A DNA stretch of 43,433 nucleotides, taken from assembly GCA_024409165.1 (NCBI GenBank), contig JAKSUE010000001.1, positions 1 to 43,433 of the forward strand. Reading direction: 5' to 3'. This DNA is from an archaeon (GTDB lineage Archaea; Methanobacteriota; Methanobacteria; Methanobacteriales; Methanobacteriaceae). Positions 38,180 through 43,433 of this stretch are shown here, piece after piece. Every line of letters begins with the position of its first letter. Positions within the stretch are counted from its first letter, which is position 1. A program made the translations under genes and the position numbers. The notes beneath the pieces are model-generated. The model was not told the DNA's origin, did not search any database, and was given only the letters and a program-made list of their open reading frames with translations.

Positions 38180-38645
38180 TAAAAAATATTTTGATGCAAT
38201 TTTGTCGTTAAAGAAACCATTTGAATTAAGACATAAAGCAATACCAAAAGGTAGTATTGTTAAGTTAAATGAAATTGTAGATTTAAAATATACAGATACC
38301 GACCAATGAATCATAAAATATGGAACAAAACAAACAGGTCGTTATATTATCTTTGAAAGTGGTAGTTGCACACCTTTAATTAAAAATGGTAATAAATATA
38401 CAATAAATATTGATGATAATTGAAACTTTATAGATATTATAGGTTTTAATAACAATAAAGCAGAAGGTGAGTTTTCATTATATTATCATAATTTTTACAA
38501 AAAACCAGTTGTTGAACTGATAGATGATTATTATGGTAATAGTTGTATATTAGATTATCAATGATTAGACAACTTTTGTTGAGATTACATTAACGAAAAA
38601 CAAACTTATTTAATTGAGATAGAAAATATTATAGAGGTAAAATAA
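38160..38645 (+). CDS. DUF3850/ASCH-like domain protein (161 aa)
   Basis: The N-terminus ELKINKKYFDAILSLKKPFELR, then GSIVKLNEIVDLKYTD, matches DUF3850 ('eLKi.peYFeaVl.GkKtfEiR....f.vGD.l.L.Ey....YTG'), a PUA/ASCH-type RNA- or nucleotide-binding fold. Residues 60-161 are an extra part with four TGA-Trp. It is the full-length member of a four-gene paralogue array. ASCH-like domains can bind modified bases, which is notable next to DNA-modification genes, but that link is inference. Confidence 0.6.
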
Positions 38646-38646
38646 T

Positions 38647-38778
38647 ATGAATATAACAAAAGAGTTATTTATAGATGCGTTAGACGCTGCAGTGTGTTAC
38701 GCAGAAACTCACAATATTAAGAGTATAAATATGTGAGATGAATATGAAGATATTTATAAGAGATATAATAAGAGGTAA
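38647..38778 (+). CDS. small hypothetical protein (43 aa)
   Basis: GAGGTAAAATAAT serves as site. Helical, acidic; one TGA-Trp. No family recognised. Confidence 0.5.
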
Positions 38779-38782
38779 AATA

Positions 38783-39007
38783 ATGAGTTTATTACAAGCA
38801 TTAGAAATTAGAAAATTAAAAAAAGAAATAGAAAATCTAAATAACTTAAATGAAGAATATATGATTCAAGAATCCTGTTTATTTGAATTAAAATTAAAAT
38901 TAGCAAACTGCGAAGAATATATAAAATCATTAGAACAAGAAAATAAAGACTTAAAAAATGAACTAAAATTAGCAGCTGCAAAATTAATTATTAAAGGAGT
39001 AAAATAA
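38783..39007 (+). CDS. coiled-coil protein (74 aa)
   Basis: Long Leu/Glu/Lys heptad helix through most of its length. ATG at 38783 is preceded by AGAGG; a start further upstream in frame lacks a ribosome site. No Trp. Possibly an oligomerising regulator; no family recognised. Confidence 0.55.
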   Translation: MSLLQALEIRKLKKEIENLNNLNEEYMIQESCLFELKLKLANCEEYIKSLEQENKDLKNELKLAAAKLIIKGVK

Positions 39008-39008
39008 C

Positions 39009-39191
39009 ATGATAGTTCTGTTAACTGAAATTGCTGAAGTAGATGATAAAACAAAGAAAATAATTAGAAAAGAAGGAAAAATAGTTATTCAGGAATGAGA
39101 AATAACACAAGAAAATGTTCCATTTTTATCTTTTAGACTATCAGAATGTCTTAATCAAGTTAAAAGAAAATGAGATAAAGAGGTAAAATAA
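39009..39191 (+). CDS. small hypothetical protein (60 aa)
   Basis: TTAAAGGAG site. Starts MIVLLTEIAEVDDKTKK, beta-like, then helix. Two TGA-Trp. Coupled to the next gene (TAATG). No family recognised. Confidence 0.55.
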
Positions 39192-39460
39192 TGGAAAAAT
39201 GATTTTTTCTTTTTAATAAATGAATATCATATAATGGATTTCTTTGATCTGAAAAATCAAGAAAAGAATTATGACAAAAATTTGTAAAAGCAATAAAAGA
39301 TAAATATAATATAAAAACAGAAAAAATTAACTGAAGAGAACTTGATTTTAATAAAGTTGGAAAAGACTTGTGTGAATATTATTTAGATGAAAACGGTGTC
39401 CAACACGATGGAATTTTTATATTAGATAATATGTCTGGATTATGAAAGGAAAATAAATAA
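39191..39460 (+). CDS. Trp-rich small protein (89 aa)
   Basis: At least five TGA-Trp codons, four of them within the first 45 residues. Coupled to both neighbours. No family recognised. Confidence 0.6.
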
Positions 39461-39621
39461 TGAAAAAAGTTATAGTTGAATTTGATATTAATGAAAATGT
39501 TATCGCAGTATGAACACCAAAAGAGTTTAATGAATATATTAAATCTAAACCATTATTTGCTCATACATATTTTCTTGAATTTGAATTAAATCAGCCTAAA
39601 GATAATGGAGAAAAATTATAA
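39460..39621 (+). CDS. small hypothetical protein (53 aa)
   Basis: Ends with TAATG coupling to the glucosyltransferase gene. Beta-like N-terminus, one TGA-Trp. No family recognised. Confidence 0.55.
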
Positions 39622-40838
39622 TGAAATATGTTATTTTAATGGGTAGAGGAATTGAAGGAACTGGAAATACTAAATACGCTATTGAACTTCAAGAGTATTT
39701 AGAATCTTGTGGCGATCAAGTCATATGTTATGCAAACGCGGATCGTAAATGAGGAAGAGAAAAGTCTCATCAAAACAACATTCAATTAATTAAATATTCT
39801 AAAGAACAAGATAAAATCATTCAAAGTTGTGCAGAAGCTGACAAAATACTTATATTAAGTGTTCCAGCAAAAAATTATATTAAAGAAACAAAAGATGCAT
39901 TTATTAATATTTTAGCAGAATCATTTAAAATTGGTAAAGATATTATTTATTTTCAAGTAGATCATTCTATTTACAGCATTGCTAGAAACTTTTATAAAGA
40001 ACCAGAATATGAAAGATTTTTTGTTTATTTATCAAAAGTTATAACTCACAGTAAAAATGGCGATTTTGTTAAAAAATATAAGAATGTTTTAAAAGAAGTC
40101 ATCACTACAAGTGATAGATTAAATGGAATTAATGGAATTAATTTTTCTAAATATAAATCTTATTGAAAACTATTTAATGAAAAATTAAACAAATCTATTA
40201 AGTTTATAGGTCGCGCGGCATCTTGAAAAGGTCCTTATTTATTTAGAGAACTTCATGAAAAATATTTTAAAAGTGAAGGATATATTTGTAGTTGTGAAGG
40301 AATGGAAATGTCAATTGGTAGTTTAGACACTATGTTAAAGTCATTAAAACCGCGTTTACCAAGAGATGATAATGATCTTTGATTTGATAAAGAACATATC
40401 AAACAATTAAAAGAAGGAACTGCGGTATATGAAAGAAATCATCCTATTTATATGATGCCTCCTTATAATAATAAAGAAGCTTTAGAAAGATTAAGTCAAT
40501 GTCAATTTGGAATTGAGTTATTATTATTAAAAGATGAAATCTTAGGAGATGTTTTTGAATATGCAATGCTCGAAATGATAGCTGTCGGTGTAATACCTAT
40601 ATTTAGAAAGAAATGAGGACAAAATTTTAAAATAAATGGAAAATCATTGTTTGATTATGGAGCTCAAACTGGAACTATTTGATTAGATGAAGAACATCCT
40701 GAAGAAGCAGTTCAGTTAATTAATCAATTATCTCAAAATGAAATGATGTATAATATAGTTAGAAATAATGCATTTGATTTTTATTCTAAGTACTTAGATA
40801 ATGCAGTAATATATAAACAAATAAAGGAGTTATTATAA
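39621..40838 (+). CDS. DNA alpha-glucosyltransferase (T4 AGT-like, GT-B fold)
   Basis: 405 aa, close to T4 AGT (400 aa). Blocks recalled from T4 AGT align in order: MGRGIEGTGNTKY (T4 MARGLEGCGVTKF), VDHSI (T4 HDHSV), HSKNGDF (T4 HSDNGDF), FIGRAASWKGPY with HEKYFK (T4 WIGRTTTWKGFY, HEKFLK), EGMEMS (T4 EGLERS), ALERLSQCQFG (T4 MLERMSKSGFG), VIPIFRKKWGQNFK (T4 TIPVFWKSTGENLK) and GTIWLDE (T4 GIIWFDE). Trp202 of the WKG block is TGA-encoded. The enzyme would transfer glucose from host UDP-glucose to 5-hydroxymethylcytosine in phage DNA, shielding it from nucleases. A glycosyltransferase with other acceptor is possible. Confidence 0.88.
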
Positions 40839-40839
40839 A

Positions 40840-41256
40840 ATGAAATTTAAATTATTAAATGATCAGGTTAAATTGCCAGAATTAAAACATGAAGGTGATG
40901 CAGGTTATGATTTATATTTATATGAACCTGTTATAATTCAACCAAATACTATTACAATAATTAATACAGGAATAGCTGTTGAAATTCCAAATGGTGAAGT
41001 TGGTATTATTGTACCGCGAAGTTCAATTACTACAAGTTGTCAATTTCAACTTCAAATGCCACTAATTGATAGTAATTATAGAGGTGAAATTCATATTATA
41101 GTTAATAATCCTACAAATTATTATTATGAATTTAAAAAGAATGACAGAATTTGTTCTTTATGTGTATTTAAAGTAGATACATCTAAACCTGAAGAAATAA
41201 AAGAACTTTCACAAACAAACCGAGGAGAAAATTGAAATGGAAGTACGGGTAAGTAA
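40840..41256 (+). CDS. trimeric dUTPase (dUTP/dCTP pyrophosphatase family)
   Basis: 138 aa with all five motifs: I DAGYDLY (20-26), II PRSS (59-62), III LIDSNYRGE (75-83), IV DRICSL (102-107) and V RGENWNGSTGK (128-138). Motif V exists only when TGA at codon 132 is read as Trp, otherwise the active-site lid is lost. Normally hydrolyses dUTP to dUMP. Here it could also lower dUTP or dCTP to favour modified cytosine, as gp56 does in T4 by a different fold. Starts one base after the glucosyltransferase stop; ribosome site AAGGAG. Confidence 0.9.
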
Positions 41257-41464
41257 AATATTAAAAAAATTAGATGAAATTAGAGAAAAAATTTATTTAA
41301 CATCTTTTGTCGATGAATTAAAACTTTTAATATTAGATTGATATGAATGAGAAATCATTACTTATTGTAAAGGAAATGAAAATAAAAAAATATCAGAAAA
41401 AGATCTAAATAAAATAAGAAATAAAATTGCCAAAGAAATTAGAAATAATTTTATTTATGTGTAA
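41237..41464 (+). CDS. small hypothetical protein (75 aa)
   Basis: Overlaps the last dUTPase codons by 20 bases, a further sign that the dUTPase really extends to 41256 or that both frames are used. Helical, basic, two TGA-Trp. No family recognised. Confidence 0.55.
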
Positions 41465-41624
41465 TGTATTATTATTAAAACATAATAAGTATGCAAATAT
41501 AAATACTGAATATCAAAAAATTGCTTCATTTGATACAATTGAAGAAGCAAAAGAATATATATCAAAACAAAATAAAGAAGACAAACAATGAGAATATCAT
41601 TATTGTTGCCAATGAAAGGAATAA
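41457..41624 (+). CDS. small Cys/His-containing protein (55 aa)
   Basis: C-terminus WEYHYCCQW contains a CC pair; middle SFDTIEEAKEYISKQ resembles small phage proteins with an 'F.T.eEA..y' motif. Two TGA-Trp. Function unknown. Confidence 0.5.
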
Positions 41625-41625
41625 A

Positions 41626-41823
41626 ATGAAATATAAATCATTAGCATGTAAAGATTGACCAGAGCATTATTTATATCTTGATAAAGAACATCGTTGTCAT
41701 TTTATAATTAATAAAAAATTAATTGAGCAATTAGAACAACAAGATTGAAAGTGTGGTACTTGATATGAATGTTCAATTACAGAAAATAATAAAGGAGAAA
41801 TAACATGTCTTTATCAAAAATAG
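41626..41823 (+). CDS. small Cys-rich protein (65 aa)
   Basis: Five Cys and two His spread over the length (C8, C24, C44, C49, C60), which might bind zinc, but no regular knuckle spacing. Three TGA-Trp. Overlaps the metallo-beta-lactamase-fold gene by 19 bases. Confidence 0.5.
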
Positions 41824-42467
41824 AAGTTTTAGGAAGTTCAAGCAGTGGCTGTGCATATGTACTTTATTTTGATAATGGAAAAGTTTATCAATTAGATGCT
41901 GGCGTAAAGAATCCTAAAAAAGAACTTGTTAATAAATTATTTATAAGTCACGATCATCCTGATCATATTAAATATTTGAAAGATTATTCTAAAATAGAAA
42001 TTATTAGAGAACAAGAAGAAGAACGTATAACAGAACAATTAATAAGTTTTGTAGTACCACACCGTGTTTTAAATAACGGTTATCTTATTATAGAAGATAA
42101 TTCAAAGATTGGGTACATCACAGATTGTGGTGATTGAGATTCTATTAGAAGTCTTGATTTAAGTGGTTTAGATTATTTATTTATTGAATCAAATTGAGAC
42201 GCAATAGCAATAGCACAACAACGTATATTTGCTGCTGAACATTCAAAATATTCATTTAGTAAATTAGGTCATATGTCAAATTTAGATTGTCTAAGAGCAA
42301 TTACTGATTGAAAAGTAGGAAAAAACTGTAAAATAATATTTATTCATAAATCTAGTCAACACACAATCTATCCAGACTCATTTAAACTATTTGATATATT
42401 ACCTAATCAGTGACATGTTGCAAGAGCAGGAGACATAATTTACTGTAAAAGTTGAAAGGTGATATAA
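41805..42467 (+). CDS. metallo-beta-lactamase-fold hydrolase (220 aa)
   Basis: HDHPDH at 49-54 is the HxHxDH metal motif. Upstream GSSSSGCAYVL and QLDAG match the 'GSsS.GN...l.dG' start of YycJ/RNase Z-like phage proteins. VVPHRV gives a further His, GYITDCGD the bridging Asp and HMSNLD the late His region. Seven TGA-Trp. Members act as nucleases or phosphodiesterases; in this replication arm a nuclease role is reasonable. Confidence 0.75.
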
Positions 42468-42468
42468 T

Positions 42469-42666
42469 ATGAAACCATTTAATTTAGATTATTCATTTCC
42501 AATAAAAACATTGGATGAACAAATTAATAAATATATTGATGAAGCAAGAGAAAAAATATGTAAAACAGAAGAGGCATGATTGCTTATTGAAAAATACGAA
42601 CAAAAAGATTGAAAGTTTTTTAAAAAACTATATAAATTATTAAAAAGGAAAAAATATGGACAATAA
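42469..42666 (+). CDS. small helical protein (65 aa), ends KKYGQ
   Basis: Ends with the codons that overlap the next start, inside a direct repeat that recurs at 42815. Two TGA-Trp. No family recognised. Confidence 0.5.
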
Positions 42667-42670
42667 ATTA
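42642..42670 (+). repeat. direct repeat at gene junction, copy 1
   Basis: AAAAAGGAAAAAATATGG plus ACAATAAATTA: the ribosome site, the end of one gene and the MDNKL start of the next. Confidence 0.7.
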
Positions 42671-42838
42671 GATTTAATTAAATTTGCAATATGTGAACAA
42701 AAAGAAAAACAAATTAAAGAAGCATTAAAAACAGGCAATGCAATAAGATTTATAATAGACATTAATTATGTAGATTTTGAAATATATAAAAACATAAAAA
42801 TAATGTTGAACACTAAAAAGGAAAAATATGGACAATAA
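42656..42838 (+). CDS. small hypothetical protein (60 aa), MDNKL start and KEKYGQ end
   Basis: Flanked on both sides by the direct repeat, so it looks like an inserted or duplicated cassette. No Trp. Alternating charged and hydrophobic residues. No family recognised. Confidence 0.55.
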   Translation: MDNKLDLIKFAICEQKEKQIKEALKTGNAIRFIIDINYVDFEIYKNIKIMLNTKKEKYGQ

Positions 42839-42842
42839 ATTA
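42815..42842 (+). repeat. direct repeat at gene junction, copy 2
   Basis: AAAAAGGAAAAATATGG plus ACAATAAATTA, identical to copy 1 apart from one A. Confidence 0.7.
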
Positions 42843-43103
42843 AAAGATAGAATAACTGATAATATTATCAAATACGATATTAGAGACATTGAATATGACT
42901 GACAGAAAGAATTAGGTGTCGAAAATAATCAATATATGATTTGTAAAAGAACCATTCTTTTTGATTTAATGACTTATGAAGATATCGCTATTGAAGATAA
43001 GAAAAAAGAAGCAAATAAATTATTTTATAAAGCAGCATTAGAAAATTTAAAGAAACAAAAAATGCTAAACAGCGAAGATAAAAAACAAATAGAAAAGAAA
43101 TAA
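42828..43103 (+). CDS. hypothetical helical protein (91 aa)
   Basis: Same MDNKL start as the preceding gene; one TGA-Trp; Lys/Glu-rich C-terminal helix. Followed by a TATATAATAATAAT promoter-like stretch. No family recognised. Confidence 0.6.
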
Positions 43104-43133
43104 TATATAATAATAATAATTGAAAGGAATAAT

Positions 43134-43364
43134 ATGAAATTAACTTATAAAGAAAAATATCAACTACTAAAAAAAGATTATGAAGCTTTAAATAAGAATT
43201 ATCAAGCATTATTAGAAAGCATTGGATCATTAAAAGAAATAGCAAATAAAATGATTCAAATTGTTAAACCAAAAGCAGATCCTAATGAAGTTGCACAAAA
43301 AATAATTGATATTAAAGAAGAAGTAAAAAAAGAAGTTAAAAAAGCACTGTCAGTAAAAAGTTAA
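43134..43364 (+). CDS. coiled-coil protein (76 aa)
   Basis: TTGAAAGG site. Heptad-like helix in residues 1-45, then KPKADPNE and a second Lys/Glu-rich helix. No Trp. No family recognised. Confidence 0.6.
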   Translation: MKLTYKEKYQLLKKDYEALNKNYQALLESIGSLKEIANKMIQIVKPKADPNEVAQKIIDIKEEVKKEVKKALSVKS

Positions 43365-43379
43365 AAAAAGGATATTAAA

Positions 43380-43433
43380 ATGACTAAAAAGAAAAATAAT
43401 GAAAAAATAGTAATTTATGTTGGAAATGAAGCA
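43380..43433 (+). CDS. small ORF running off the right end
   Basis: ATG after AAAAGGATATTAA; 18 codons to the window end without stop (MTKKKNNEKIVIYVGNEA). It is in frame with the open stretch 1-39 if the ends are joined. Confidence 0.55.
   Translation, partial: MTKKKNNEKIVIYVGNEA

Noticed and set aside
43134..43245. Hydrophobic minus-strand frames such as those at 42988-43245, 37152-37346, 4150-4419 and 243-494
   Set aside because: They are mirror images of Lys/Asn-rich plus-strand genes, lack ribosome sites, and give Leu/Ile/Phe-rich translations typical of antisense shadows.
1..43433. Reading the many interrupted genes as pseudogenes or frameshifted genes under the standard code
   Set aside because: All interruptions are in-frame TGA; reading them as Trp restores full-length families such as PolB, TerL, portal, dUTPase and glucosyltransferase. 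True stops are TAA and, less often, TAG.
1..43433. TGA as glycine (code 25 of Absconditabacteria/Gracilibacteria)
   Set aside because: TGA falls on tryptophans conserved in T4 AGT and gp42, and canonical GGN glycine codons are used at glycine positions of P-loops.

Overview
The window looks like the complete or near-complete genome of a tailed bacteriophage that infects a host in which TGA encodes tryptophan (genetic code 4, as in Mycoplasma/Spiroplasma-type Mollicutes). Almost every gene is interrupted by in-frame TGA under the standard code and becomes one intact ORF when TGA is read as Trp. The readthrough codons fall on conserved tryptophans or inside conserved motifs: the Trp-Lys-Gly of the glucosyltransferase, the two Trp of the dCMP-hydroxymethylase-like protein, and motif V of the dUTPase. 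The sequence is very AT-rich, genes are packed with short overlaps (TAATG and ATGA types), and no tRNA for TGA was found, so the host must supply it. All coordinates below are for code-4 ORFs.

Layout. (1) Plus strand, 28713 to the right end and continuing at 1-6784: early and replication genes. In order: a 124-aa phage protein; an amidoligase plus class II glutamine amidotransferase pair; two HExxH metallopeptidase-like proteins; a DnaB-like helicase; a likely ssDNA-binding protein; a nucleotide/DNA-modification block (T4 gp42-like dCMP hydroxymethylase, two P-loop kinases, T4-type alpha-glucosyltransferase, trimeric dUTPase); many tiny genes; a metallo-beta-lactamase-fold protein; then after position 1 a GIY-YIG nuclease, a calcineurin-like phosphoesterase, a family B DNA polymerase and an AEP/D5-type primase-helicase. 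(2) A bidirectional terminator near 6880-6914 separates these from the convergent late genes. (3) Minus strand, 25801 down to 6919: packaging, capsid and tail genes (possible small terminase, three fibre-type proteins, TerL, portal, scaffold, major capsid, connector proteins, a 1014-aa tail-knob-like protein). There is no tape-measure, tail-tube or sheath gene, so a podovirus with a short tail is likely. (4) Between the two arms, 25.8-28.7 kb, lies a region almost free of genes and clearly richer in GC. It holds a promoter-to-terminator non-coding transcript of about 380 nt, a papain-like protein gene, one coiled-coil gene, palindromes, and two diverged copies, in opposite orientation, of a structured element marked by repeated TTGGGAAAATG motifs.

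How it fits together. The hydroxymethylase-like, kinase-like, dUTPase and glucosyltransferase genes predict that cytosine is replaced or supplemented by 5-hydroxymethylcytosine and then glucosylated, a T4-like chemistry in an unrelated recoded podovirus. The DNA polymerase, primase-helicase, DnaB-like helicase and SSB-like protein would form the replisome. The amidoligase/amidotransferase pair suggests peptide or cell-surface amide chemistry. Late promoters share an extended -10 of the form TGTGNTATAAT. I could recognise no endolysin, which would suit a wall-less host, and a glycine-rich hydrophobic segment in the tail-knob candidate could serve membrane entry.

The ORF that runs off the right end continues in frame at position 1 and stops at 39, which supports a circular or circularly permuted 43.4-kb genome. 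Function calls rest on motifs read by eye and on recall of family sequences; no database search was run.
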